From: Streptomyces sp. ITFR-21
Lineage (GTDB): Bacteria; Actinomycetota; Actinomycetes; Streptomycetales; Streptomycetaceae
Reading direction: 5' to 3'
Assembly (NCBI RefSeq): GCF_031844685.1
Contig: NZ_CP134608.1
Span: forward strand, 39,522-103,521
Length of the DNA: 64,000 bases
Shown here: piece after piece, positions 42,384-50,634 of the stretch
How positions within the stretch are numbered: the stretch's first letter is position 1
Layout: every line of letters begins with the position of its first letter
Program-made: the position numbers and the translations under genes
The notes under the pieces: model-generated
Told to the model about the DNA's origin: nothing
Seen by the model: the letters and a program-made list of their open reading frames with translations, nothing else
The model's database searches: none

Positions 42384-43660
42384 GCGGTGATCCTCCAGGC
42401 GGCCGTGTGCTCGGTCCAGGTGTCCACGAACGGGCTGCGGGGCGCCTTCGCGCGCAGGGCGGCCCCGAACTCCCCAAGCATCCGGGAAACCCGTGCGTGC
42501 TGGGTAGCGGCTGCGGTGGGAACCGTCATGGCCGCCTTGGTCGCGGCGTCGGTGTCGCCCTGGGCGAGCTGGGCGTGGGCGAGGCGCGTCGTGGTGATGG
42601 CGCGAGAGCGGGCCATGTGCGGGCGGAGGGTGGACAGGCAGCGGTGAGCGTGCAGCTCGGCGGCCGGGTAGTCGCCGAGGGCCAAGTACGCGGACAAGGC
42701 CAAGGAGTTCAGTTCGGCAGGGTCGTAGAAGGCGACCAGCCACGTCGGGCGGTGAGCGGCGGGGTCGGCTCGGTCCATGGCGTCGCCGGCCTGGTCGAAG
42801 GCGCGGCGGGTGCCGGTCCGGTCCTGGGCGACGCCGAGGATGGCCGCCTGCCGGGCCAGGCCGAGCGACGCGAACATCGGGTCTCGGCGCGTGACGTGCA
42901 AGTTCCGGGCCACGTCGTTCGCGGCGAGGGCGTCGGCGGTGCGGCCCATGTGCCGGTACATGGTGCCGGCGTGGCTCCAGATGCGGAACTTGATGGCCTG
43001 GTCGCCGGACATCTCCGCGAGGGCCTGGGCCTCGCGCATGTGGGCCTTCGCCTCGTCGTACCGGCGGCCGTCGATCGCTGCCCACATCGCCGAGGAGCGG
43101 AAGGCCGCCGCGGCGGCGTACAGGTTGGCGCGCACGCGCTGGGAGGCGTTGCCGGAGTTCTGGAGGTTCAGGGCCTCGTCGGCCAGTGAGGCGGCACGCC
43201 TCTCGATGTCGATCTGCCCGCCGTGGCGGTGGTCGCTGGCGATGATCTCGGTGAATCGGTGCTGGAGACGGTCGACGTCCGCCATGCCGATCCGGCGCGG
43301 AGCGGAACCGGGCGCGGCGGCAGCGGCGGCAGCGGCGATTCCGCCGCTGACGAGAGTACGGCGCTTCAAGTCAGGGTCCTCCTGCTCTGGGACAGCGGGG
43401 ACGGGCTGAGCCCGGCCCCGTGGCGCAAACCCTAAAGCGGTGATGGGGACGCCGGTGACGTCCTCCAGCGCTCGGCGAGTGAGCGCCTTCGGCCACTGGA
43501 TACGGCCGGATTTCCAGGCACGGACTGAGGATCCGTCGCAACCGCCGGGGCGTCCCGTCAGCCGCTCCACGGCCCGGTTCACGGCCTCGGCCATGGTGTT
43601 TGAGCTGTGTCCGTGCTCCCGCATCCACGCCTCTAAGAGCACGTTGCGATCGGTTTCCAT
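42380..43660 (-). CDS. Xre-type regulator with TPR-like C-terminus
   Basis: 426 residues from the ATG at 43660. Residues 1-75 carry a helix-turn-helix of the type found in streptomycete transcriptional regulators (SSVRAWKSGRIQWPKALTRR). From about 120 to 420 are TPR-like helical repeats (DEALNLQNSGNASQRVRANLY ... YDEAKAHMREAQALAEM ... LAHAQLAQGDTDAATKAAM). A twin-arginine-like KRRTLVSGGIAAAAAAAAP between the two is odd for a cytoplasmic regulator but is seen in this family. A promoter with -35 CTGACA and -10 TACCTT would make the mRNA start at or near the ATG. Confidence 0.85.
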   Translation of the reverse strand: METDRNVLLEAWMREHGHSSNTMAEAVNRAVERLTGRPGGCDGSSVRAWKSGRIQWPKALTRRALEDVTGVPITALGFAPRGRAQPVPAVPEQEDPDLKRRTLVSGGIAAAAAAAAPGSAPRRIGMADVDRLQHRFTEIIASDHRHGGQIDIERRAASLADEALNLQNSGNASQRVRANLYAAAAAFRSSAMWAAIDGRRYDEAKAHMREAQALAEMSGDQAIKFRIWSHAGTMYRHMGRTADALAANDVARNLHVTRRDPMFASLGLARQAAILGVAQDRTGTRRAFDQAGDAMDRADPAAHRPTWLVAFYDPAELNSLALSAYLALGDYPAAELHAHRCLSTLRPHMARSRAITTTRLAHAQLAQGDTDAATKAAMTVPTAAATQHARVSRMLGEFGAALRAKAPRSPFVDTWTEHTAAWRITA

Positions 43661-43666
43661 GACCGC

Positions 43667-43695
43667 AAGGTAGCGGCGCGAACTCACCGTGTCAG
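43667..43695 (-). promoter_or_regulatory. Promoter of the Xre/GNAT operon (leaderless)
   Basis: On the reverse strand, CTGACA (43695-43690), 17 bases, TACCTT (43672-43667), then ATG at 43660. Six bases separate the -10 box from the start codon. Confidence 0.55.
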
Positions 43696-43850
43696 GCAAA
43701 CGGTCGGTCAAATCTACCTAGGGGCGACGGCGCGGTAAGCCTTGGATCGACCTATCCGCCGGTTCTGGCTGGGAGTTGCCTGGATGGTGAGGCGTTCGCG
43801 AGGGCGCCGACGCACCTACTGCCCATCGACCCGCCCGGGAGTGCAGAGCA

Positions 43851-44900
43851 ATGCCGAGCACGCACAAACGAGCTGACGGGGCGCAACGGCCGCCCGTCCA
43901 GCCCCCGACTGCCCCCACGGTGTCGACTCAGTCCGAGCGCCGGATGGCGTCCGGCCACTGGCTGCTGGCCGCCTCCGCAGAAGGGCCGAGGACGTACGGG
44001 CAGTGGGACCAGGCGGGTTCGGCCTGGCTGCGGCCGGGGGTGCTGTTCGCCGTCGCGGTGGTGACGGCCGACGTGGTCCACGCCGCAGTGGAGCAGGACA
44101 GCCCGGAGGCGGCTGCGGACGGCCTGGCCGCGCTGTTCATGGACGGCCCGGCGTTCTTCGACCCGTCCATGTTCGCGGGCCGAGGCGCGTATGCGTTCCT
44201 CGTGCCGGCGAGCGCGGGTCGGGACTGGAACCCGCCGGGCGTCGTGGTGTCCCCGCCTCGGGTGGAGGTGCTGGTGCCGGCGCCGGGCGTGTGCGAGCGG
44301 CCGGAGTCCGGGCCGTGGTGGGTGGTGGCCCCCGAGGGGCCGGGTCTGCTGTGCGCGCCGGAGATGGTGGCCGCTGTCGCGGGCGCTGGCCGCGCCCGCC
44401 TCGCTGGCCTGGACGCATACGAGGACCCCGAGGAGGAGCCGCCGGGGGCCGACACCGATGTCACCTGGTCGGTGCTGTGCAGCGCGGACCCCGCCGTCGA
44501 GCCCGCGAACGACCCCACGCCCTTCTACGCCGTGATGCTGCCGAGGACACGGGAGTCCGCGCAGCGTGCGCGGCGCCTGGTGGCCTTCGCGGTCCAGCAG
44601 TGGGGGCTTGAAGAACTTGAGGATGACGCGTGTCTGGTCATGACCGAGCTGGTGTCCAACGCCATCAACCACGCCCGGCTGGAGTCCCTGCTCGTGCGGG
44701 TGGAGCAGGAAGGGCCGGGCCTGGTGCGGGTGTCCGTGGTGGACCGGTCGAAGGTGATGCCGGAGCCCCGGGCGGCCGGCCCGTTCGCGGTGTCCGGGCG
44801 GGGGCTGGCGATGGTGGAGACGCTGAGCGGTGGCCGCTGGGGGGCGGACCCGCTGAATTGGGGCAAGAGGGTGTGGGCCCAGATCGGGAACGCGGCCTGA
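43851..44900 (+). CDS. ATP-binding protein with HATPase (anti-sigma-type) domain
   Basis: 349 residues, divergent from the Xre gene. The N-terminal 200 residues are unlike known domains (YGQWDQAGSAWLRPGVLFAVA ...). The C-terminal 130 form a SpoIIAB/RsbW-like kinase domain: CLVMTELVSNAINHARLES (N box), VSVVDRSKVMPEP (G1-like) and GRGLAMVETLSGGRWG (G2). Such proteins bind ATP and may sequester or phosphorylate partner regulators. The HATPase/Xre pairing is a hallmark of streptomycete regulatory modules, which supports a host origin for this region. Confidence 0.85.
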   Translation: MPSTHKRADGAQRPPVQPPTAPTVSTQSERRMASGHWLLAASAEGPRTYGQWDQAGSAWLRPGVLFAVAVVTADVVHAAVEQDSPEAAADGLAALFMDGPAFFDPSMFAGRGAYAFLVPASAGRDWNPPGVVVSPPRVEVLVPAPGVCERPESGPWWVVAPEGPGLLCAPEMVAAVAGAGRARLAGLDAYEDPEEEPPGADTDVTWSVLCSADPAVEPANDPTPFYAVMLPRTRESAQRARRLVAFAVQQWGLEELEDDACLVMTELVSNAINHARLESLLVRVEQEGPGLVRVSVVDRSKVMPEPRAAGPFAVSGRGLAMVETLSGGRWGADPLNWGKRVWAQIGNAA

Positions 44901-44989
44901 GCCACGTCACGGAGCAGGTCCTGTACTTCGTGATCTTGGCCGCGCTAATGGTGGGCCTGTACCTGGGCATCTTCGGCCGGCACATCTGA
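44897..44989 (+). CDS. Possible 30-residue membrane peptide (CTG start)
   Basis: A frame overlapping the HATPase stop codes for LSHVTEQVLYFVILAALM and GLYLGIFGRHI, a clean single membrane helix. The only start available before the helix is CTG, coupled as CTGA. Low confidence because CTG starts are rare. Confidence 0.28.
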   Translation: MSHVTEQVLYFVILAALMVGLYLGIFGRHI

Positions 44990-45068
44990 CCCCCACCCTG
45001 GCCCCGGCGTCCCCCTCGTGGCGCCGTGGTGCCTCCCCCGTGGCACACCGGCCGGGGTGGGTCCAGGT

Positions 45069-45096
45069 CCGGCCGCCGCTGAGGGTCGGCGGCCGG
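45069..45096 (+). terminator. Hairpin terminator
   Basis: CCGGCCGCCG (45069-45078) pairs perfectly with CGGCGGCCGG (45087-45096), loop of eight bases. It separates the HATPase gene from the following small genes. Confidence 0.72.
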
Positions 45097-45126
45097 GCCT
45101 CGGAACTCGATACCGAAGGAGGAACG

Positions 45127-45366
45127 ATCATCAGCAGGATCGTGGACGCCGCCGAGGACGAGCGGTTGTACGGCTGGGCGCTGACCGATGGCTCGCGCCT
45201 GGTGAACCCCACCCCGCTCGGGCCGACGAGCCTGCGGGTCAACGGGTGGGTGTGCGTGGACAACCACGTGTACCGCATCACCAACATGCGCTCGGTGGGG
45301 CTCACGGGCCGCCTGGTCGAGCTGGACGGCCGGCCCCGGTACACGTGCGGCCGGGCGAGACGCTGA
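45127..45366 (+). CDS. Small protein with possible ATC start
   Basis: The frame gives about 79 residues: ISRIVDAAEDERLYGWALTD, then NGWVCVDNHVYRITNMRSVG. A strong ribosome site AAGGAGG (45116-45122) is followed not by ATG/GTG/TTG but by ATC codons at 45127 and 45130. The next GTG (45142) is 19 bases away, and an upstream GTG (45040) has no ribosome site and runs through the terminator. An ATC start is therefore the simplest reading. Function unknown. Confidence 0.5.
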   Translation: MISRIVDAAEDERLYGWALTDGSRLVNPTPLGPTSLRVNGWVCVDNHVYRITNMRSVGLTGRLVELDGRPRYTCGRARR

Positions 45367-45377
45367 CAGGGTTCACC

Positions 45378-45500
45378 GTGGCCGCGCCGCTCGCCGTCGA
45401 AGGCGTCCCCGCAGAGCCGGCCCCCATCCCGCCGCCGGCACGCCCGAAGCGTCGGCACGGCGTACCGGGAGCCGGGCGGGCCTCGCCCGGCCGCCGCTGA
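45378..45500 (+). CDS. Possible short Pro/Arg-rich peptide
   Basis: 40 residues from GTG: VAAPLAVEGVPAEPAPIPPP then basic residues. Composition resembles shadow translation, but the frame fills the gap between two better genes and is preceded by ACAGGG. Weak support only. Confidence 0.25.
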   Translation: MAAPLAVEGVPAEPAPIPPPARPKRRHGVPGAGRASPGRR

Positions 45501-45505
45501 CGGCC

Positions 45506-45715
45506 ATGGCCCAGCCCTTGAAGGACGGCGACTGCTGGCTCTGCGACGGGACGGGCGTGCTCGTGATGTTCCTCGGCCCCGTGCAGACGGACGGCGGCAC
45601 CGCCCCGTTCGAGGCGTGCGAGCCGTGCGTGCTGCGCCTGGAGGCGCGGGTGCTCGCCTACAACACCACCGGGCCCGGGTCCAGGCCCGCCGACTTCCGC
45701 CCCTCGCCGCGCTGA
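45506..45715 (+). CDS. Small zinc-ribbon-like protein
   Basis: 69 residues from ATG. DCWLCDGTGVLVMFLG and FEACEPCVLRLEA supply two CxxC pairs about 30 residues apart, a probable zinc-binding fold. No family name. It precedes the Nudix gene by 62 bases. Confidence 0.6.
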   Translation: MAQPLKDGDCWLCDGTGVLVMFLGPVQTDGGTAPFEACEPCVLRLEARVLAYNTTGPGSRPADFRPSPR

Positions 45716-45777
45716 CCGACCGGTCGCCCGGCGGGGGGGGGCGGCTCCACCCCACCACCGAACAGAGGGAGATCGAG

Positions 45778-46293
45778 ATGCACAGCGACACGGACTTGGC
45801 CCACCCCGGGGAACGCCGGGTCGGCGGGTTGTGGCTGATCCTGCGGGGTGACCGCGTGCTGGTGGTCAACCTGAACTACGACGACAAGACGGGCCGGTAC
45901 CAGCTCGTGGGCGGCGGTGCTTTCCCGGACGAGGAACCCCACGAGGCGGCCATCCGGGAGGGCGAGGAGGAGATCGGGCTGACCATGGTGCCGCACACGC
46001 TCCTGGTCACGGACTACATGCCGGCGAACCCGGAGCGTGGCGCGAAGGAGGGCCTGAACTTCGTGTGGCTGCACCGGCTCGGGCCGGACGAGAAGGTCAC
46101 GCTCAACTCCGGTCACCGGGAGCGCGGCGAGACGCCGGAGCTCGTGGACTTCAAGCTGCTGTCCGACGAAGAACTGGACGAGCACTGCGCGGAGTACCAG
46201 GCGCGGCGGATCCGGGCGGCCATGGCCGCGGCTGCCGACCCGACCAAGCGCGGCTACCTGGTGCGCGGGCGCCCCGTCGCCCAGGCCGCGTAG
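45778..46293 (+). CDS. Nudix hydrolase
   Basis: 171 residues, ATG with AGAGGGAGA upstream. The Nudix box is complete at about residues 45-67: GGAFPDEEPHEAAIREGEEE followed by IGL (G-x5-E-x7-R-E-x-E-E-x-G). The family cleaves nucleoside diphosphates linked to other groups, using Mg2+. Which nucleotide cannot be told. First member of the cargo stretch with nucleotide-handling enzymes; 146 bases separate it from the kinase gene, which has its own AAGGAG ribosome site. Confidence 0.92.
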   Translation: MHSDTDLAHPGERRVGGLWLILRGDRVLVVNLNYDDKTGRYQLVGGGAFPDEEPHEAAIREGEEEIGLTMVPHTLLVTDYMPANPERGAKEGLNFVWLHRLGPDEKVTLNSGHRERGETPELVDFKLLSDEELDEHCAEYQARRIRAAMAAAADPTKRGYLVRGRPVAQAA

Positions 46294-46439
46294 GCGCGGC
46301 AGCCCCGCCAGGTCCGGCCGCACCGTCTGCACAGCGCGTCCGCGAAGGGACGGCCGATCACCCTCGGCGCCTGACGCACCTGCCCCAAGCTCTGCACCCC
46401 GAAGCGTGATCAGCACGCCATCCCACAAGGAGTCGGCCG

Positions 46440-47645
46440 GTGACACTCACTACCCGCGGCAGCACATCGGTAGACGCGGCGCTGCTGCACGCCGCCAGTC
46501 AGCGGGCCATCACCCGCGCAGTGGAAGACCTGTGGCCGGACAGGACCGTCGTCCTCGGCCCCCAGTGCCCGAGCGTCACCTCCTACGTGTGCCGGGTGAC
46601 GGTGGACCAGGAGGAGGTCATCGCCAAATACTCCTGGCTCGGCCTGTCCCTGGTGTCCGTGCTCCGGGGGGCCGGGGGGTCGTGGGAGAAGGTCCAGGCG
46701 GCCCAGGCCGAGTACGTCAACAGCACGGAGCTGCTGACGGCGCGCGAGGGCCAGAACCTGGCGCTGCTGCGCAAGCTCGGGCGGCTGCGGGTGTGCGACA
46801 CGGCCGGGGTGCACGGCGGGGTGCTGCTCACCCGGCCCGCGCCCGGCGTGGCCCTGGCGGACGTGCTGTCCGCCCGCCCCGGGGAGACCGGGGCCTTCCT
46901 CACCGCCACGCTCCTGGCCGTCGCGGAACTGCACGGCCCGTCCGGTGCGCGCGCCCTGCGCGACGCCGCGCCGATCCGGGAGCGGTCCGTGGCCGGCGTG
47001 TTCCGCCGGAAGTTCGACGGGCCGGGCACCACGGCGTATCTGCGGGCGCTCGGCCGGGACAGCGGGCTGCCGGAGCCCGAGCGCCTGGAGGTCATCGAGC
47101 TGGTCCAGAACGCGGCCGGGCGGCTGCTGCGGCTGGCCGCCGCGATCTCCCCCCGCCGGGACACGGCCGTGTTCGGCGACCTCAAGCCGGAACACGTCTT
47201 CCTCGACGGCCACCGGTTCACCTTCATCGACCCGGCCGTGCAGTGGGCGGCCGGTCCTCAGCCGGACGTGGCCAAGCTCGCCGGCCGCGCGCTGCTCCTG
47301 GCCCTGGGCCACCCCCAACGGGACGCCGGGCGGCAGATCGTCCACGGAGTGGCCTCCGCGCTCACCCGGCACGCGGCCGGGCTGCCGGCGAACGGCCGGG
47401 CCGCGTACCTGCGGGAGGTGATGGTGCTGTGGCTCATGGACACCGTCAGCATCCTGACGACGTGCCTGAGCGCCCCGCCGGGGCTGCCGCTGGCCCCCCA
47501 TCAGCAGGCCCTTATCGGCCGGGCCCGCAAGGTCGCCCAGGTGGTGGACCGGGTGAGCGCGTTCCTCGTCGGCTCGACGGCCGGCCTGCGGCTGCTGGAC
47601 ACGGTGCTGTCCGAGGTCGAGCGCGCCGCCGGGAGCACCCGGTGA
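46440..47645 (+). CDS. APT-fold small-molecule kinase
   Basis: 401 residues, GTG. The fold is that of aminoglycoside/choline-type kinases: an N-lobe with YVCRVTVDQEEVIAKYSWLG (lysine for ATP), and a catalytic loop AVFGDLKPEHVFLDGHRF in which D is the catalytic base and the usual asparagine is replaced by His/Val. The Mg-binding segment is FTFIDPAVQW. The substrate is probably a small alcohol or sugar, not a protein. It opens a run of seven genes without real gaps, so its substrate should be made or used by the neighbours. Confidence 0.8.
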   Translation: MTLTTRGSTSVDAALLHAASQRAITRAVEDLWPDRTVVLGPQCPSVTSYVCRVTVDQEEVIAKYSWLGLSLVSVLRGAGGSWEKVQAAQAEYVNSTELLTAREGQNLALLRKLGRLRVCDTAGVHGGVLLTRPAPGVALADVLSARPGETGAFLTATLLAVAELHGPSGARALRDAAPIRERSVAGVFRRKFDGPGTTAYLRALGRDSGLPEPERLEVIELVQNAAGRLLRLAAAISPRRDTAVFGDLKPEHVFLDGHRFTFIDPAVQWAAGPQPDVAKLAGRALLLALGHPQRDAGRQIVHGVASALTRHAAGLPANGRAAYLREVMVLWLMDTVSILTTCLSAPPGLPLAPHQQALIGRARKVAQVVDRVSAFLVGSTAGLRLLDTVLSEVERAAGSTR

Positions 47646-48547
47646 ACGGGGAGGTCGTGGGGATCGTCGGGACCGGTGCGGTGGGCCAGACCCTGGCCGC
47701 CGGCCTCGTCCTGTCCGACCTCCCGGCCCGCCTGGTCCTGGTGTCCCGGCAGCGCGCCCAGGTCCAGGGGCTCGCCGCGGATCTCCAGGACTTGGCCCAC
47801 GCCGCCCGATCGCGGTCGCACGTCGTGGCCGGCGAGGTGGCCGACCTGCACGGGTGCCATGCCGTGGTGGTGGCCCTGCGCACGGACTTCACCAACACCG
47901 CGGCCCGGGACATCAGGCGTGGCGGGGCGAGCGCGAACACCCCGGCGGTGGGCGCCCTGGCCCGGTCGCTGCGCGGCTACTCGGGCACCGTGCTGGTGGT
48001 GACCAACCCGGTGGACCTGATGGCCCGTCGCTTCGCGGAGGAGTCCGGCTGCACGAGGGTGTTCGGCATCGGGTCGAACCTGGACTCGGTGCGGTACCGG
48101 CTGCTGCTGGCCCAGTACGCCCAGGTGCCCCCGGAGGCCGTGGACGGCCACGTCATCGGGGAGCACGGCGACCGCGCGGTGATCTGCGTGTCCACCACCA
48201 CCGTGGACAGCCGCCCCGTGGCGGTGCCGGTGCGCTCGGTCGTGGAAGACCTCCAGCGGCGCCCCGCGCTCATCCGCGACGGCATCGGCCGTACCCGCAA
48301 CGGCCCGGCCGGTGCTGTGGTGTCCACCCTGTCCAAGGCCCTCGGCCTGGTCGACGGCGTCGAGGAGCTGTCCGTCCCGTACGGGGACGTGTGGCTTGGA
48401 ATCCCGATCGCCTTCACCGCAGGTACGGCCGTACCGTCCCTGCCTCAGCTCACCCGTTCCGAGCGTCTGCGTCTGGACTCTGCCGCCGGCAGCCTCCGCG
48501 ACGCGTACGCGCACCTGCCTGCCCCTACCGAGAGGATCGCTTCATGA
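47642..48547 (+). CDS. Lactate/malate dehydrogenase-like protein
   Basis: 301 residues, GTG overlapping the kinase stop. Rossmann motif VVGIVGTGAVGQTLAAGLV at the N-terminus; VLVVTNPVDLMARRFAEES and VIGEHGDRAVICVSTTTVD carry the family's NPVD and GEHGD (catalytic histidine). LDH/MDH enzymes interconvert 2-hydroxy and 2-oxo acids with NAD(P). In this setting it is more likely a pathway-specific dehydrogenase than a central-metabolism enzyme. Confidence 0.88.
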   Translation: MNGEVVGIVGTGAVGQTLAAGLVLSDLPARLVLVSRQRAQVQGLAADLQDLAHAARSRSHVVAGEVADLHGCHAVVVALRTDFTNTAARDIRRGGASANTPAVGALARSLRGYSGTVLVVTNPVDLMARRFAEESGCTRVFGIGSNLDSVRYRLLLAQYAQVPPEAVDGHVIGEHGDRAVICVSTTTVDSRPVAVPVRSVVEDLQRRPALIRDGIGRTRNGPAGAVVSTLSKALGLVDGVEELSVPYGDVWLGIPIAFTAGTAVPSLPQLTRSERLRLDSAAGSLRDAYAHLPAPTERIAS

Positions 48548-49677
48548 TCACTGGAACCCGACTCGATGCCGCCGCGGCGGTCGTCACCGTGCTGAGCAAC
48601 CGGAGCGAGGTGACGGACTGGGCGCTGCGGTACTTCGGCCCGTGGTGGAACGCCACGTCCGTCAACCCGTCCTCGGTGTGCGCGGAGCCCGTGGTGATCG
48701 CGGAGGTGGACCCGGAGGCGTTCGACGCGCTCACCGCCCTCGTCAAGGACGGCCGGCCCGTGGAAGCCGCGGTGTACGCGAAGCACCCGCTGCTCCTGGC
48801 GCACGACGGCGAGGACATCATCGCCACGTCCCCGCAGGAGGGGATCGCGTACCGCAGCACGCCGGCCTCCGGGAAGGTGGTGCTGGTCGGCACCGACGTG
48901 CAGCCCCTCGCCCTCGCGGCCGCACGCCTGGCGCGGGAGTCGATCCGGGGTCAGCTCCTGCGGGAAGGCTGGGCGGTGCTCCACTCCTCGGCGGTCGTAC
49001 GGCCGCAGGACGGGGCGACGCTGCTCACCTTCGGCGACAAGGGCTCGGGCAAGACCACCACGGCGCTGCTGCTGGCCTCGCACGGCTGGGCGCTGCTGGC
49101 CAACGACCGGGTGCTGGTGCGGCCCACCGGGGAGCGGGACGTGGAGGTCGTGCCGTGGCCGTCCGCCGCCGCGCTCGGCCTGGGCCTCATGCACTCGCTC
49201 GGCTGGGACGTGAAGGCCCGCGAGCACCTTGAGGGCGGAGGCAGCTTCCACCCCACGCAGCACGACTCCGTGACGGAGGCCCTGCTCGCAGGGGACCACA
49301 CCCCGCTGTGGGAGAACGCCCGCCGGGAGCGGAAGGTCCAGGTGTTCCCGGACCAGTTCCCCGGCCTGTTCGACGTGCCGCTGTCCATCGGCGGCCGGGC
49401 GGCCGGCCTGCTCTTCCCCCAGGTCGACCCGGACGCGCAGCCGGACGTCGTGGACGGCACGCGCACCCTGACCGAGGACGACTTCATGTCGGGGGCCACG
49501 GAGGACCGGTACCCGGACATCTTCGGCCAGGCCCGGGGCGTGGACGGCGGCGGCAGGGAGAGCGCCCGCGCGGAGGTGGCCGCCCGCCTGGCGGTACTGC
49601 CCCACCGGTCGGTGCTGCTGAGCCACGACGTGCCGGCGAGCGCCGCCGTGCTGACCAAGGTGGCGGACTCGATCTGA
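48544..49677 (+). CDS. HprK-like kinase
   Basis: 377 residues, ATG overlapping the preceding stop. A central HprK/PEPCK-type domain (about 140-260) contains GWAVLHSSAVVRPQDGAT, the P-loop LTFGDKGSGKTTTALLLAS and LANDRVLVRPTGE. True HPr kinases phosphorylate a serine of HPr. Proteins with only this domain occur in peptide natural-product and unknown clusters, where they may phosphorylate other targets. N-terminal 130 residues are unassigned. Confidence 0.8.
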   Translation: MITGTRLDAAAAVVTVLSNRSEVTDWALRYFGPWWNATSVNPSSVCAEPVVIAEVDPEAFDALTALVKDGRPVEAAVYAKHPLLLAHDGEDIIATSPQEGIAYRSTPASGKVVLVGTDVQPLALAAARLARESIRGQLLREGWAVLHSSAVVRPQDGATLLTFGDKGSGKTTTALLLASHGWALLANDRVLVRPTGERDVEVVPWPSAAALGLGLMHSLGWDVKAREHLEGGGSFHPTQHDSVTEALLAGDHTPLWENARRERKVQVFPDQFPGLFDVPLSIGGRAAGLLFPQVDPDAQPDVVDGTRTLTEDDFMSGATEDRYPDIFGQARGVDGGGRESARAEVAARLAVLPHRSVLLSHDVPASAAVLTKVADSI

Positions 49678-49753
49678 CGGCCGCCGCGCCCGGTCGGGTG
49701 CTGTGATCTCAACAGCGCCCGCTCCGGGCCGGGGAGCGAGCAGACTGCCGTGT

Positions 49754-49779
49754 GCGCCCGGCCAGGTCCGGCCGGGCGC
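49754..49779 (+). terminator. Hairpin between HprK-like and glycosylase genes
   Basis: GCGCCCGGCC (49754-49763) pairs perfectly with GGCCGGGCGC (49770-49779). It lies 27 bases before the next start codon and may be an attenuator rather than a full stop. Confidence 0.6.
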
Positions 49780-49806
49780 CACGGACCAACGGCGGAAGGC
49801 GCCTCG

Positions 49807-50634
49807 ATGACCCCCACCCCCACCACCTTGTTGACCGACCACCCGGCGTGGACGGTGGACTCGGACGGCACGACGTGCCGCCTCGCCGCCGTGGGCGCGG
49901 ACGCCTGGTTCCTGGCGTGGGACGGCATCGCGCTGGTGCCGACGAGGCTGGGCGGCCCGGACACCGAAGGGGTGACGGCCGCCGTCGAGACGCCGGCCGC
50001 GGACCTGCCGCGCGCCCCGCGCCCGCTCACCGATGCCCTGGCCGGGCTGGGCACGGTGCACCGGCTGGCGTCCCCGACGCTGTGGGAGGCGATCACCAGC
50101 GGCCTGCTGCGCCGGATCATCCGGGCCCCGCAGGCCCGCGCCCTGTACCAGCGGTGGATCACGGCGTACGGCGCGGCGTGGGACACCCCGGCCGGGGTGA
50201 TGCACGCCGTGCCCACCCCGCACGAGGTGCTGGCCCTGGCCGAGGACCAGTTCACGGCGGTCGGCGCCGCCCTGCACCGTAAGGCCCTGCCGGCCGCCGC
50301 CGCGGCCTACCTGGAGCACGGCCAGGAGTGGGCCGAGCTGGCGCCCGATGACCTGGTGAAGCGGTTGCAGGAGGTTTCGGGCATTGGCCCGTGGACCGCG
50401 GCCTGTGCCGCCGCCGACTTCACCGGCGACTACTCCGTCTATCCGCACGGCGACCTCGCGGTCCGCACCTGGGCCAGGAAGGCCGCCCCTACCGTGTCGC
50501 TGCCCGAGGACCCGAAGGGGTTCGAAGCGGCCTGGGGCCGGTGGGCACCGGACCGGACCCAACTGCACGCCCTCACCACTCACACACTCGCCTGGGGGAT
50601 CCATGCCCGACCGCCAGTTAGCGGACGTCCCTGA
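49807..50634 (+). CDS. AlkA-like HhH-GPD DNA glycosylase
   Basis: 275 residues, ATG with GCGGAAGG upstream. ASPTLWEAITSGLLRRIIRA is the usual start of the glycosylase domain. LQEVSGIGPWTAACAAADFT is the helix-hairpin-helix, and the catalytic aspartate stands in SVYPHGDLAVRTWA. The family removes alkylated or unusual bases, though HhH-GPD relatives may act on free nucleosides. Overlaps the radical SAM gene by 32 bases, which links the two closely. Confidence 0.85.
   Translation: MTPTPTTLLTDHPAWTVDSDGTTCRLAAVGADAWFLAWDGIALVPTRLGGPDTEGVTAAVETPAADLPRAPRPLTDALAGLGTVHRLASPTLWEAITSGLLRRIIRAPQARALYQRWITAYGAAWDTPAGVMHAVPTPHEVLALAEDQFTAVGAALHRKALPAAAAAYLEHGQEWAELAPDDLVKRLQEVSGIGPWTAACAAADFTGDYSVYPHGDLAVRTWARKAAPTVSLPEDPKGFEAAWGRWAPDRTQLHALTTHTLAWGIHARPPVSGRP

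Noticed and set aside
46406..48547. Extended 713-codon version of the dehydrogenase frame running through the kinase gene
   Set aside because: The upstream 412 codons are the out-of-frame kinase gene; the dehydrogenase starts at GTG 47642 with its Rossmann motif.
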